Shown: positions 1 to 9,313, counted from the stretch's first letter. The stretch is 64,000 bases of DNA from Photorhabdus cinerea (GCF_011189575.1 NZ_PUJW01000012.1:74570-138569), one strand, 5' to 3'. Numbers and translations: made by a program. The notes: generated by a model from the letters alone, not told the origin.

Positions 1-1
1 C

Positions 2-1048
2 GCGGCGGTTGTTATGCTGTTCATGGGTTTCGTACCCTGGGCAACTTCCAGTATTGCTGTCATGTTCGTGCTGCTGTTCCTATGTGGTTGGTTCCAGGGT
101 ATGGGTTGGCCTCCTTGTGGCCGTACCATGGTTCACTGGTGGTCACAGAAAGAACGTGGCGGTATCGTTTCTATCTGGAACTGCGCACATAATGTCGGTG
201 GTGGTTTGCCGCCGTTACTGTTCCTCCTAGGTATGGCGTGGTTCAATGACTGGAAAGCGGCACTTTATATGCCCGCTTTCGCTGCAATCTTGGTCGCTCT
301 GATTGCATTTGCTCTGATGCGTGACACACCACAATCTTGTGGCTTGCCACCAGTCGAAGAGTATAAAAACGATTATCCACCTGATTACACAGAAAAAGAT
401 GAAAAAGAATTAACCGCCAAACAGATTTTTATGCAGTATGTATTACCGAACAAACTACTGTGGATGATTGCCATTGCCAACGTGTTCGTTTACTTGCTGC
501 GTTACGGTATTCTTGACTGGTCACCAACCTATCTGCGTGAAGTCAAACACTTTGCACTAGACAAGTCTTCATGGGCTTACTTCCTGTACGAATATGCAGG
601 TATCCCAGGCACTCTACTGTGCGGCTGGATGTCAGACAAAGTATTTAGAGGCAACCGTGGTGCAACCGGCGTCTTCTTCATGACCCTGGTCACTATCGCA
701 ACGATTGTCTTCTGGCTAAACCCAGCTGGTAACCCAAATGTAGACATGGCTTGTATGCTGGTTATTGGCTTCCTGATCTACGGCCCAGTTATGCTGATCG
801 GCTTGCACGCCCTTGAGCTAGCACCTAAGAAAGCTGCGGGAACAGCTGCTGGCTTCACTGGCTTGTTCGGTTACTTAGGTGGCTCAGTTGCGGCTAGTGC
901 CATTGTCGGTTACACCGTCGACTTCTTCGGTTGGGACGGTGGCTTTATGGTTATGATAGGCGGTAGTGCCTTGTCTGTTATTCTATTGTTGATTGTTATG
1001 ATTAACGAAAACAAGTACAAACAAGAATTAGCCCGTCAGCACAGCTAA
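2..1048 (+). CDS. glpT: Glycerol-3-phosphate transporter GlpT (C-terminal part)
   Basis: This is the inner-membrane antiporter that takes up sn-glycerol-3-phosphate in exchange for phosphate (major facilitator superfamily). The reading frame is open to the left edge, so the N-terminus (roughly the first 100 of about 450 residues) lies outside the window. The visible part follows E. coli GlpT almost residue for residue, including GWPPCGRTMVHWW and the segment YGILDWSPTYL, and contains about nine hydrophobic membrane segments. A strong intrinsic terminator follows at 1088-1116 and glpQ comes next on the same strand. Identification is by recognised sequence similarity. Confidence 0.95.
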   Translation, partial: AAVVMLFMGFVPWATSSIAVMFVLLFLCGWFQGMGWPPCGRTMVHWWSQKERGGIVSIWNCAHNVGGGLPPLLFLLGMAWFNDWKAALYMPAFAAILVALIAFALMRDTPQSCGLPPVEEYKNDYPPDYTEKDEKELTAKQIFMQYVLPNKLLWMIAIANVFVYLLRYGILDWSPTYLREVKHFALDKSSWAYFLYEYAGIPGTLLCGWMSDKVFRGNRGATGVFFMTLVTIATIVFWLNPAGNPNVDMACMLVIGFLIYGPVMLIGLHALELAPKKAAGTAAGFTGLFGYLGGSVAASAIVGYTVDFFGWDGGFMVMIGGSALSVILLLIVMINENKYKQELARQHS

Positions 1049-1087
1049 TTACTGCCACCAAATCATGGTACATCACTTATAATTAAA

Positions 1088-1116
1088 CTGTAGCATTGTT
1101 TATGCTACGGTTTTTT
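1088..1116 (+). terminator. Intrinsic terminator between glpT and glpQ
   Basis: A 9-bp stem (CTGTAGCAT at 1088-1096 with ATGCTACGG at 1102-1110, one G-T pair) and a 5-nt loop are followed directly by six T residues. It lies between two genes that are co-transcribed in E. coli, so it may act as a partial terminator that lowers glpQ expression. Confidence 0.75.
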
Positions 1117-1188
1117 AATCTTTCATTTCAACTAAGAAACATGGTTAACACAGCACAACAATCTCATTACTAAAACGGAGAAACACAT

Positions 1189-2259
1189 ATGCAAACTCCA
1201 ATAAAAACCATGGTAACGGGCATTATTTTAGCATCCTCTATGTCAGGCATAGTTCAAGCGGCAGATAAAATTGTGATCGCCCATCGCGGCGCAAGCGGAT
1301 ATTTACCTGAACACACCTTACCTGCTAAGGCTATGGCTTATGCTGAAGGTGCCGATTATTTGGAACAAGACTTGGTTATGACTAAAGATAATGAGTTGGT
1401 GGTACTACATGATCACTATCTTGATCGCGTAACTGACGTTGCAGATAAATTCCCTGACCATGCTCGTCAAGACGGACGTTACTATGCCATCGATTTCACC
1501 TTGTCTGAAATCAAGTCATTGAAATTCACGGAAGGCTTCGAGATTAAAAATAACAAGCGCGTACAGACCTATTCCAATCGTTTTCCGATGTGGAAATCTG
1601 ATTTCCGAATTCACACTTTTCAAGAAGAGATCGAGTTTATTCAGGGGCTGAACAAATCTACTGGCAAAAACATCGGTATCTACCCTGAAATCAAAGCACC
1701 GTGGTTCCACCAGCAGGAAGGTAAAGATATTTCCACTAAGGTACTGACAGTGTTGAAAGAATATGGCTACACCAAGAAAAGTGATAAAGTCTATTTGCAA
1801 TGTTTCGATGCCAACGAACTTAAACGCATCAAAAACGTGTTGGAACCCAAACTGGGAATGGATTTAAAGCTGGTTCAACTTATTGCCTATACCAACTGGA
1901 ATGAAACCTATGAACAAAAACCAAACGGTAACTGGGTAAATTACAGCTATGACTGGATGTTTAAACCAGATGCAATGAAAAAAATAGCAGAATATGCTGA
2001 TGGCATTGGTCCTGATTACCATATGATTGTGGATGAGAGTTCTACACCAACCAATATTAAATTAACCGATATGGTGAAAAACGCTCACGCTAACAATGTG
2101 GAAGTCCACCCATACTCCATTCGGGTTGATAAACTGCCTAAATACGCCACCAACGGCGATCAGCTTTTCGATATCATTTATAATCAGGCGGATGTAGACG
2201 GCGCATTCACCGATTTCCCTGATTTAGGTGTGAAATTCCTGCAAAAACAGCATAGGTAG
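1189..2259 (+). CDS. glpQ: Periplasmic glycerophosphodiester phosphodiesterase GlpQ
   Basis: GlpQ hydrolyses periplasmic glycerophosphodiesters, released from phospholipids, to glycerol-3-phosphate plus an alcohol; GlpT then imports the product. The 356-residue protein starts with a signal peptide (basic start, hydrophobic stretch, cut near VQAA). The GDPD catalytic elements follow: IAHRGASGYLPEHT near residue 30 (catalytic His), then EQDLVMTKDNELVVLHD with the metal-binding Glu/Asp and the second catalytic His. The start has the ribosome-binding site ACGGAGAAA. Length fits the family (E. coli 358). The gene ends in a hairpin shared with the convergent epmA. Confidence 0.96.
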   Translation: MQTPIKTMVTGIILASSMSGIVQAADKIVIAHRGASGYLPEHTLPAKAMAYAEGADYLEQDLVMTKDNELVVLHDHYLDRVTDVADKFPDHARQDGRYYAIDFTLSEIKSLKFTEGFEIKNNKRVQTYSNRFPMWKSDFRIHTFQEEIEFIQGLNKSTGKNIGIYPEIKAPWFHQQEGKDISTKVLTVLKEYGYTKKSDKVYLQCFDANELKRIKNVLEPKLGMDLKLVQLIAYTNWNETYEQKPNGNWVNYSYDWMFKPDAMKKIAEYADGIGPDYHMIVDESSTPTNIKLTDMVKNAHANNVEVHPYSIRVDKLPKYATNGDQLFDIIYNQADVDGAFTDFPDLGVKFLQKQHR

Positions 2260-2267
2260 ATGCAAAC

Positions 2268-2287
2268 GGGCGCCTCAATCAGCGCCC
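2268..2287. terminator. Hairpin between convergent glpQ and epmA
   Basis: The inverted repeat GGGCGC / GCGCCC with an 8-nt loop lies in the 41-bp gap between two convergent genes, with AAAC before and CGTTT after the stem. It probably serves as a bidirectional terminator. Confidence 0.6.
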
Positions 2288-2300
2288 TATCGTTTAATAA

Positions 2301-3278
2301 TTATGCCTTGCTTACCGAAAAGGCAACAACATCACTGAGCTTTTCTGCCCCTAAAGCCAGCATTACCAAACGATCAACGCCAAGCGCCACACCTGCACAC
2401 TCAGGCATTCCCTGTTTCAGAGCGCCAAGCAAATTTTCATCAACTGGACGCACAGGTAAACCCAGCTCTACGCGTTTACGATTATCCTGTTCAAAACGCT
2501 GACGTTGTTCATCACCATCAGTCAGTTCCCGGAAGCCATTTGCCAGTTCAACACCTTTGAAATAGACTTCGAAACGCTCTGCAACCCGGTGATCTTCTTT
2601 GCTAATTTCAGCCAGAGAAGCTTGAGAAGCTGGAAAATGGTAGATGAAGGTTGGCTTTTCAGTACCTATATGCGGCTCAACACCGACGGTAAACAAAAGT
2701 TGCAATAAAGTATCCCGATCTTCCTCTGTATCAGCAATATTGCTCAGATCCAGTTTGGCGGCAACTTCACGCAATTTTTCTTTCTCTGCAGACAATGGGT
2801 CAATATCCAGATAACGCAAGAAAGCTTGCTGATAAGAGAGTAATTCTGCACTCTCGCAGTCAAGTATCTGCTGAAGTAAGTCATCCACCTCATTTATCAA
2901 GCGGTACATATCATAGTGAGGCCGGTACCATTCCAACATGGTAAATTCAGGATTATGATAACGGCCCGCTTCCTCATTACGGAAACTGCGACTGAGCTGG
3001 TAAATAGAACCACTTCCTGCCGCCAGTAGACGTTTCATGTGGTATTCCGGGCTTGTCATCAGATAAAGAGTCATACCATCTGAAGCACCAGGACCAACAA
3101 ACTCTGTCTGAAAAGGAAACAAGTGGATATCAGTCACTGTAGACTGCCCCATAGCCGGTGTTTCGACTTCCAATATCCCGCGATCTGCGAAAAAGCGTCG
3201 TATTTCAGCTAAAATAGTCGCTCGTTTCAACAAGTTGGCGATAGGAGCACTTGGTTGCCAGTTTGCTGTGTCGCTCAT
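2301..3278 (-). CDS. epmA: Elongation factor P--(R)-beta-lysine ligase EpmA
   Basis: EpmA (PoxA/YjeA/GenX) is a class II lysyl-tRNA-synthetase paralogue without an anticodon-binding domain. It attaches (R)-beta-lysine to a conserved lysine of elongation factor P. The ATG at 3278 gives 325 residues, the E. coli length; an in-frame extension to 3338 would add 20 unconserved residues. Class II motifs are visible: VETPAMGQSTVTDIHLFPF near residue 35, the motif 2 region SFRNEEAGRYHNPEFTMLEWYR, and a C-terminal GVALGVDRLVML. In E. coli this gene is divergent from frdA; here three trefoil genes lie between them. Confidence 0.96.
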   Translation of the reverse strand: MSDTANWQPSAPIANLLKRATILAEIRRFFADRGILEVETPAMGQSTVTDIHLFPFQTEFVGPGASDGMTLYLMTSPEYHMKRLLAAGSGSIYQLSRSFRNEEAGRYHNPEFTMLEWYRPHYDMYRLINEVDDLLQQILDCESAELLSYQQAFLRYLDIDPLSAEKEKLREVAAKLDLSNIADTEEDRDTLLQLLFTVGVEPHIGTEKPTFIYHFPASQASLAEISKEDHRVAERFEVYFKGVELANGFRELTDGDEQRQRFEQDNRKRVELGLPVRPVDENLLGALKQGMPECAGVALGVDRLVMLALGAEKLSDVVAFSVSKA

Positions 3279-3401
3279 GTAAATGACTCCAAAATAAAAC
3301 AAAACGTGCAGTCTACCTGCATCACACATATCAGACAAATCATTACCGTTGGGGCGCGCTCGATTTTACCTGACCATGACAAAACCTGAGCCAATCAAGA
3401 T

Positions 3402-3815
3402 TTACTCTAACAGCGTTATCAATTTAAAGTGACAATACGCGTCTATATAAGTCTTATCCGGTTTAATATAATTAATACCTTTTATATTGATCCGGCTTAG
3501 ATATTTTCCATTATCTGCACGCAAAGCTATCACATTATCTTCGACATCTTCTACAGTAAACTTAGAATAAACATCAATACTCGATTTTGCAGCTTCAATA
3601 TAGCTACCGCTAGGTCGAAGAATCCGACTCAAATAGAGCCCATTATCTGCCCGAAGCGCCATCGTATGAGCATCAAATAGTTCCACGATATACCGGGAAG
3701 AAGCACCAATAGTATATCTACCAGCCTGAATGTAATGAATTTTCCCCTGACTGAATCTACTCAAATAGAGTCCATTATCTGCTTGCAATGCGATAGTATG
3801 ATCGGGCAATGCCAT
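3402..3815 (-). CDS. Three-repeat beta-trefoil (fascin-like) protein, copy A
   Basis: This 137-residue protein has three consecutive repeats of about 43 residues. Each begins IALRADNGKYLSRI or close to it, followed by YIEAAKSSIDVYSKFTV or a variant; the first repeat is the most divergent. A three-fold repeat with the xxLRADNGxYLS core is what a single beta-trefoil of the fascin/actin-crosslinking superfamily looks like. There is no signal peptide or membrane segment. The ATG at 3815 has a strong AGGAGG ribosome-binding site, so an in-frame codon at 3845 is unlikely. It is the last of three tandem paralogues. The fold is inferred from the repeats. The function is unknown; a carbohydrate- or actin-binding role is possible. 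Confidence 0.8.
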   Translation of the reverse strand: MALPDHTIALQADNGLYLSRFSQGKIHYIQAGRYTIGASSRYIVELFDAHTMALRADNGLYLSRILRPSGSYIEAAKSSIDVYSKFTVEDVEDNVIALRADNGKYLSRINIKGINYIKPDKTYIDAYCHFKLITLLE

Positions 3816-3833
3816 GACAGCCTCCTGTTTAAA

Positions 3834-3916
3834 TATACCCTTCATCTTTCAAGCTGCTGCTTTGTTGGCTGCGTTCACTTGCCGCCGCGCTGCAATTTGA
3901 AATCTATTGGGTATAT
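3834..3916. repeat. Short ERIC/IRU element
   Basis: The element runs from TATACCC to GGGTATA and shares its arms (CTTTGTTGGCTGC, GCTGCAATTTGAAATCTATT) with the longer copies at 36034 and 54772. At 83 bp it lacks the central palindrome of a full ERIC. It lies just upstream of the ribosome-binding site of trefoil copy A, inside its 5' leader. Confidence 0.75.
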
Positions 3917-4322
3917 ATTTAATTTATTAAGTTAATTAATTATAAAATATCATTTAAACACCATATCAACTTTCTATTCCTGTGAAAATAAAATGCCTTT
4001 ATTGAATATATACCATTATTGTTAAACAACAAGATATATTTCACCTTTATTCTGAATATTAGAACAAATTATAATTTAATTCATACTGTTATTTATAAAA
4101 CAACAAGAGATAATTACCATATTTAAATTAAAAATATAAGATATTATAAGAAAAGTGAAAAATAATTTAATTTGATTAATTATAATGTTATCAATAACAC
4201 TAAAAACACATTATTAATTATTCATAAGAAATAATTACTCTTTTTATCTGATGTATTAAAATAGTGGTCAGATTTATCTGACCAATAATAAATTATGCAA
4301 TCAAGAATCACTATTTAACCAT
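3917..4322. other. AT-rich intergenic spacer
   Basis: Very AT-rich spacer between trefoil copies A and B. No credible coding frame or RNA gene is visible. It presumably holds the promoter of copy A. Confidence 0.5.
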
Positions 4323-4742
4323 TCATAGTTTTATTACCTTAAAATTGCAATGTATATCTACATCATCTCTATCCGGTTTAATATAGCTGAAAATACCGCC
4401 TGTATTAATCCGACTAAGATATTTACCATTATCTGCACGCAAAGTTATCACATTATTATCGATACATTCTACTGTAAAAACGGAATAAACATCAATATTC
4501 GATTTCACAGCAGCAATATAATCACCACCAACCAGAGAAAACCGACTTAAATAGAGGCCATTATTTGCACGAAGCACTATTTTATTAGCGTCAATCTGTG
4601 TTACAAAATATTTTGAGTAAATATCAATAGTAGATTTATTCGCTTCAATAAAATCAATGCTACCTCCCCCTCCCCGATCAATTCGACTTAAAAAAAGCCC
4701 ATTATCTGCTTGTAATGCAATAGTACCAATTAATAATCCCAT
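4323..4742 (-). CDS. Three-repeat beta-trefoil (fascin-like) protein, copy B
   Basis: A 139-residue paralogue of the flanking trefoil genes with the same three repeats: IALQADNGLFLSRI, IVLRANNGLYLSRF and ITLRADNGKYLSRI, each followed by a YI..A/P..s.iDvY.F segment. The first repeat has a glycine-rich insert (RGGGGS) absent from the others. It is the most diverged of the three copies. The ATG at 4742 is preceded by AGGATAAT. No signal peptide is visible. Function is not recognised; the trefoil fold is inferred from the internal symmetry. Confidence 0.78.
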   Translation of the reverse strand: MGLLIGTIALQADNGLFLSRIDRGGGGSIDFIEANKSTIDIYSKYFVTQIDANKIVLRANNGLYLSRFSLVGGDYIAAVKSNIDVYSVFTVECIDNNVITLRADNGKYLSRINTGGIFSYIKPDRDDVDIHCNFKVIKL

Positions 4743-5178
4743 AATATTATCCTGTTAATATACATTTAATTAGATTAGTTATATAACACCGTATTAATAC
4801 TCTGTTTTTACTATTTCCGTGAATATAAAACCTCTTCATTGAATATATACAATCAGTATTATCTTTAAATAACAAAATATATTTTATCTTTGTTTGAAGT
4901 AACATGGTTATTTAAAGTTAAATTATGAGATTTATTTATTGAATACCTAAGTTTAATTCTCATGCATAAATAGAAATAACAACACACCATGAATGTATCT
5001 AAAAATATTGTTTATGGCATTATAAAAAACACCAAAAACCCAATCATAATAATTTATTTTAGAATAAAAATTGTCATTATTATTGATGTATTAAATTGTC
5101 AATAAAATTATTTTAAAAACAAAAAAGTGGCCAGTTTCATCTGACCACTACAAAAATAATGCCCGTAAAGATCAATCT
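4743..5178. other. AT-rich intergenic spacer
   Basis: AT-rich spacer between trefoil copies B and C with no convincing ORF, RNA gene or clear terminator. It probably carries the copy B promoter. Confidence 0.5.
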
Positions 5179-5592
5179 TTATTCAATTAGCGTTGTCACT
5201 TTAAAATGACAATATATGTCTAAATTAACCTTATCCGGTTTAATGTAATCAACACCGTTTAGAGTGATCCGACTCAGGTATTTTCCGTTATCTGCACGCA
5301 GAGCTATCACATTACATCCGACATCCACTACTGTAAACGTAGAATAAACGTCAATACTTGATTTCGCAGCCTCAATATAATCACCACCAGATCGAGTGAT
5401 CCGACTCAAATATAGCCCACTATCCGCAAGAAGCGCTATCGTATTTGGGCTAAGCTGTATTAATTTATATCTTGAGTAAATATCAATACCAGATTTAGCA
5501 GCTTCAATGTAATTAATCCCACTCCGAGTTATTCTACTCAAATAGAGATTATTATCCGCCCGCAATGCAATAGTAATATTGGGTAACCCCAT
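5179..5592 (-). CDS. Three-repeat beta-trefoil (fascin-like) protein, copy C
   Basis: A 137-residue paralogue with the most regular repeats: IALRADNNLYLSRITRSG, IALLADSGLYLSRITRSG and IALRADNGKYLSRITLNG. Each is followed by a YIEAAKS-like segment and an F/Y-V/L strand that closes the unit. The ATG at 5592 follows AGGAGGATATT. It has the same length as copy A. It lies nearest to frdA and is divergent from it. The three copies keep similar length and spacing, which indicates tandem duplication; function is unknown. Confidence 0.8.
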   Translation of the reverse strand: MGLPNITIALRADNNLYLSRITRSGINYIEAAKSGIDIYSRYKLIQLSPNTIALLADSGLYLSRITRSGGDYIEAAKSSIDVYSTFTVVDVGCNVIALRADNGKYLSRITLNGVDYIKPDKVNLDIYCHFKVTTLIE

Positions 5593-6364
5593 AATATCCT
5601 CCTGTTAAAATACATATTAAATTATTAATTTAATCACATGATGTTAATTATAAAAAATCATTCAAATATCAACTTTCACATATCCGTAAAAATACCCCCC
5701 TTGCTAAACATAGACAATTAGTATTAATGGAAAATATATCTTTATATTTATCTTACAGCTTCAATAACAATAAGTACAGATATTCTCTCTCTGCTAATAA
5801 CTTTTCAATCTTAAATTTAGAATAATGATCAACAGTTAATAAGAATAACCATTAAAATATAATTAATAATTTTAATAACTATCCTGAATTAACTAGTTCA
5901 AATAACTGATTATTTATTTTATATATTAAACTGATAATAACATTATTTTAAAAATACCACTTTAGAATATCATTAAACTTTCATAGTATTATATCATCAA
6001 ATCAATTAATACTCCTTCTCTAAGTTATCACTCCACAACCCAATTCTGGATAACAGAATCAATTAAAATATCTAACCAATTAATCCTTAAGATAAATGAA
6101 AGAAAAAGCAGCCAATTCTTGTCTTAGATCAATATACTAATAACCAAATCCAACAAAATACCCCTTCATATCAAATTTCCCTCACTGACAATTTGCTATA
6201 CTTAATCCCATACAAAGAAGTAACAAATAGCTATCCTTAATCGTTAAGGCACGGATTTTATTCACAGAATCACGCCATATAAGAAACAATAACCACAACA
6301 TTCAGGAATAGTGATAACCCTTTTAATGACTAACTAAATTTCACTTAAACAATGGAGAAGCACA
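5593..6364. other. Long AT-rich intergenic region upstream of frdA
   Basis: This region of about 770 bp between trefoil copy C and the divergent frdA has no credible ORF. Its right end should hold the frd promoter (see 6119-6202) and its left end the copy C promoter. Confidence 0.5.
6119..6202 (+). promoter_or_regulatory. Candidate frd promoter with FNR-like site
   Basis: TTGTCTTAGATCAA at 6119-6132 matches 8 of 10 specified bases of the FNR consensus (TTGAT, four bases, ATCAA). An extended -10 (TGCTATACT) ends at 6202. If transcription starts near 6209, the site centre is about 83 bp upstream, a spacing typical of class I FNR activation. FNR control of frd is established in E. coli; the assignment here is inference. 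Confidence 0.3.
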
Positions 6365-8161
6365 GTGCAAATCTTTAATGCCGATCTCGCTATTATCGGA
6401 GCCGGAGGCGCGGGTCTACGTGCCGCAATTGCCGCTGCTGAAGCTAATCCTCAAATGAAGATTGCTCTGATCTCAAAAGTTTACCCAATGCGTAGCCACA
6501 CTGTAGCAGCAGAAGGTGGATCAGCGGCAGTCACTCAACCCCACGACTCCTACAACTTCCATTTCAATGACACCGTATCCGGTGGTGACTGGCTGTGTGA
6601 ACAAGATGTTGTTGAATACTTCGTCGAGCATTGCCCGACAGAAATGATCCAGCTGGAACAATGGGGATGTCCGTGGAGCCGTAAAGAAGATGGTTCTGTC
6701 AACGTGCGTCGCTTCGGTGGCATGAAGATAGAACGCACCTGGTTTGCGGCGGATAAAACTGGCTTCCATATGCTGCATACCCTATTCCAGACCTCGCTTA
6801 AATACCCACAAATCCAGCGTTTTGATGAACATTTTGTCCTCGACATCCTGATAGATGAAGGACAAGTTCGTGGCTTAGTTGCACTAAATATGATGGAAGG
6901 CACCAAAATTCAAATCCGGGCCAATGCCGTTATTATGGCAACCGGTGGGGCTGGTCGCGTATACCGTTACAATACTAACGGCGGTATCGTGACTGGTGAT
7001 GGTATAGGCATGGCATTCCGTCATGGCGTACCACTACGTGATATGGAATTTGTTCAGTACCATCCAACTGGCCTGCCAGGTTCCGGTATCCTGATGACAG
7101 AAGGTTGCCGTGGTGAAGGCGGGATTCTGGTCAATAGGGATGGTTACCGCTACCTACAAGATTATGGCCTCGGCCCTGAAACTCCACTGGGCAAACCTGA
7201 AAACAAATATATGGAACTAGGCCCTCGCGACAAAGTTTCCCAGGCTTTTTGGCATGAATGGCGTGCCGGTCGTACAATTTCGACTCAACGTGGCGATGTG
7301 GTTTATTTGGATCTACGCCATCTAGGTGAGAAGAAATTACTTGAACGCCTGCCCTTTATTTGTGAACTGGCAAAAGCATATGTTGGCGTTGATCCGGTTA
7401 AAGAACCCATTCCGGTTCGCCCTACCGCACACTACACCATGGGCGGCATCGAAACTGACCAGAAGTGTGAAACCCGCATTAAAGGATTGTTTGCTGTTGG
7501 TGAATGTTCTTCTGTTGGTCTGCATGGTGCAAACCGCCTTGGCTCCAACTCTCTAGCTGAACTGGTGGTCTTTGGCCGTTTGGCTGGTGAAGAAGCGGTT
7601 AAACACGCTCAACAGGCAACACCTGCTAACGATCGTGCACTAGATACCCAAGCACATGATGTAATAGCACGTCTTAACAATCTGCTGAAACAAAAAGGTA
7701 CTGAAAGTTGGTCTAAGATCCGCGATGAAATGGGTCTTTCTATGGAAGAAGGCTGCGGTATCTACCGTACCCCTGAATTAATGCAGAAAACTGTTGATAA
7801 AATTGCCGAACTAAAAGATCGCTTTAAACGCGTTCGGATCACGGATAACACCAATGTGTTCAACACTGATCTACTGTACACCATTGAGCTTGGTTTTGGT
7901 CTGGATGTAGCTGAATGTATGATTCATTCTGCGATCAACCGAAAAGAATCCCGTGGTGCACATCAACGTCTGGATGAAGGTTGTACCGAACGTGATGATG
8001 AAAACTTCCTAAAACATACGCTGGCTTTCTATAAGCCTGAAAGCACACCTAACCTAAAATATAGTGACATAAAAATTACCAAATCTACTCCGGCAAAACG
8101 TGTGTACGGCGGTGAAGCCGCAGCACAAGAGAAAGAGCATAAGGAGCAGGCGAATGGCTGA
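6365..8161 (+). CDS. frdA: Fumarate reductase flavoprotein subunit FrdA
   Basis: FrdA is the catalytic subunit that reduces fumarate to succinate in anaerobic respiration, with covalently bound FAD. The 598-residue protein begins MQIFNADLAIIGAGGAGLRA (dinucleotide-binding motif). It contains the flavinylation region PMRSHTVAAEGGSAA (His near residue 45) and active-site segments such as RPTAHYTMGGIETD and HGANRLGSNSLAE. It starts with GTG, as in E. coli, after the ribosome-binding site GGAG. It overlaps frdB by 8 bp. It is the first gene of frdABCD. Confidence 0.98.
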   Translation: MQIFNADLAIIGAGGAGLRAAIAAAEANPQMKIALISKVYPMRSHTVAAEGGSAAVTQPHDSYNFHFNDTVSGGDWLCEQDVVEYFVEHCPTEMIQLEQWGCPWSRKEDGSVNVRRFGGMKIERTWFAADKTGFHMLHTLFQTSLKYPQIQRFDEHFVLDILIDEGQVRGLVALNMMEGTKIQIRANAVIMATGGAGRVYRYNTNGGIVTGDGIGMAFRHGVPLRDMEFVQYHPTGLPGSGILMTEGCRGEGGILVNRDGYRYLQDYGLGPETPLGKPENKYMELGPRDKVSQAFWHEWRAGRTISTQRGDVVYLDLRHLGEKKLLERLPFICELAKAYVGVDPVKEPIPVRPTAHYTMGGIETDQKCETRIKGLFAVGECSSVGLHGANRLGSNSLAELVVFGRLAGEEAVKHAQQATPANDRALDTQAHDVIARLNNLLKQKGTESWSKIRDEMGLSMEEGCGIYRTPELMQKTVDKIAELKDRFKRVRITDNTNVFNTDLLYTIELGFGLDVAECMIHSAINRKESRGAHQRLDEGCTERDDENFLKHTLAFYKPESTPNLKYSDIKITKSTPAKRVYGGEAAAQEKEHKEQANG

Positions 8162-8888
8162 TATGAAAACCCTGAGAATGGAGGTCATGCGCTATAACCC
8201 GGAAAGTGACCATGAACCCCATTTTATAACCTATGAAGTTCCTTACGATGAGCAAACCTCCCTGCTTGATGCATTAGGCTACATTAAAGACAATCTGGCT
8301 CCCGACCTCTCTTACCGCTGGTCCTGCCGTATGGCTATCTGTGGCTCTTGCGGCATGATGGTTGAGCGTGTGCCAAAATTGGCCTGTAAAACCTTCCTGC
8401 GTGATTATCCACAGGGCATGAAAATTGAAGCATTGGCTAACTTCCCTATTGAGCGTGATTTGGTCGTTGATATGACTCACTTCATTGAAAGCCTGGAAGC
8501 TATCAAGCCATACATCATCGGAAACGACCGTAAACCGTCTGAAGGTCCGAATATTCAAACTCCAGCACAGATGGAGAAATACCATCAGTTTTCCGGCTGT
8601 ATCAACTGCGGCTTGTGCTATGCCGCTTGCCCTCAATTTGGTTTGAATCCTGAATTTATCGGCCCAGCCGCGATCACTCTGGCTCATCGTTACAATCTTG
8701 ACAATCGTGACCACGGTAAGAAAGAACGTATGCCACAACTTAACGGCCAAAATGGCGTATGGAGCTGTACTTTCGTTGGCTATTGTTCTGAAGTCTGCCC
8801 GAAACATGTCGATCCTGCTGCCGCAATTCAACAAGGCAAGATCGAAAGTGCTAAAGACTTCATGATCGCCATGCTGAAACCACAGTAA
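8154..8888 (+). CDS. frdB: Fumarate reductase iron-sulfur subunit FrdB
   Basis: FrdB passes electrons from menaquinol at FrdCD to the flavin of FrdA through [2Fe-2S], [4Fe-4S] and [3Fe-4S] clusters. All cysteine motifs are present: SCRMAICGSCGMM with a later LAC for the 2Fe-2S cluster, CINCGLCYAACP, and CTFVGYCSEVCPKHVDP. The ATG at 8154 gives 244 residues, equal to E. coli, and follows AAGGAG inside the end of frdA. An upstream in-frame start at 8100 would lie deep in frdA and is unlikely. Confidence 0.98.
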   Translation: MADMKTLRMEVMRYNPESDHEPHFITYEVPYDEQTSLLDALGYIKDNLAPDLSYRWSCRMAICGSCGMMVERVPKLACKTFLRDYPQGMKIEALANFPIERDLVVDMTHFIESLEAIKPYIIGNDRKPSEGPNIQTPAQMEKYHQFSGCINCGLCYAACPQFGLNPEFIGPAAITLAHRYNLDNRDHGKKERMPQLNGQNGVWSCTFVGYCSEVCPKHVDPAAAIQQGKIESAKDFMIAMLKPQ

Positions 8889-8904
8889 GGGGAGAAATAT
8901 TACA

Positions 8905-9297
8905 ATGACAACCAAACGTAAACCCTATGTTCGCAGCATGACCCCCAACTGGTGGCAAAAGCTGGGATTTTACCGCTTCTATATTCTACGTGAGAGTACC
9001 GCTGTTACTACAGTATGGTTCAGTATCTTGCTGATATACGGTGTATTTGCCCTGAAAGGTGGCACACAGAGCTGGGATGGATTTGTCGCGTTCCTGCAAA
9101 ATCCCGTGATCCTACTGATTAACATCATTACCCTGCTAGGCGCTCTGCTACATACCAAAACCTGGTTTGAGCTGGCACCAAAAGCAGCTAACGTAGTGAT
9201 AAAAGGTGAAAAGATGGGACCTGAACCAGTGATCAAGCTACTGTGGACTGTCACCATTATCATCACCGCTATCATCTTAGGCATAGCCTTACTTTAA
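8905..9297 (+). CDS. frdC: Fumarate reductase membrane anchor FrdC
   Basis: A 130-residue membrane anchor with three hydrophobic helices. With FrdD it holds the catalytic subunits at the inner face of the cytoplasmic membrane and forms the menaquinol site. It begins MTTKRKPYVRSMTPNWWQKL and contains FYRFYILRESTAVTTVWF, typical of FrdC. The gene lies 16 bp after frdB, with GGGGAG before the start. Confidence 0.97.
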   Translation: MTTKRKPYVRSMTPNWWQKLGFYRFYILRESTAVTTVWFSILLIYGVFALKGGTQSWDGFVAFLQNPVILLINIITLLGALLHTKTWFELAPKAANVVIKGEKMGPEPVIKLLWTVTIIITAIILGIALL

Positions 9298-9313
9298 TCT
9301 CAGGGAGGATCTG

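Noticed and set aside
2260..2502. 80-codon plus-strand ORF right after glpQ
   Set aside because: It lies opposite the 3' end of epmA and translates to low-complexity sequence without a ribosome-binding site.
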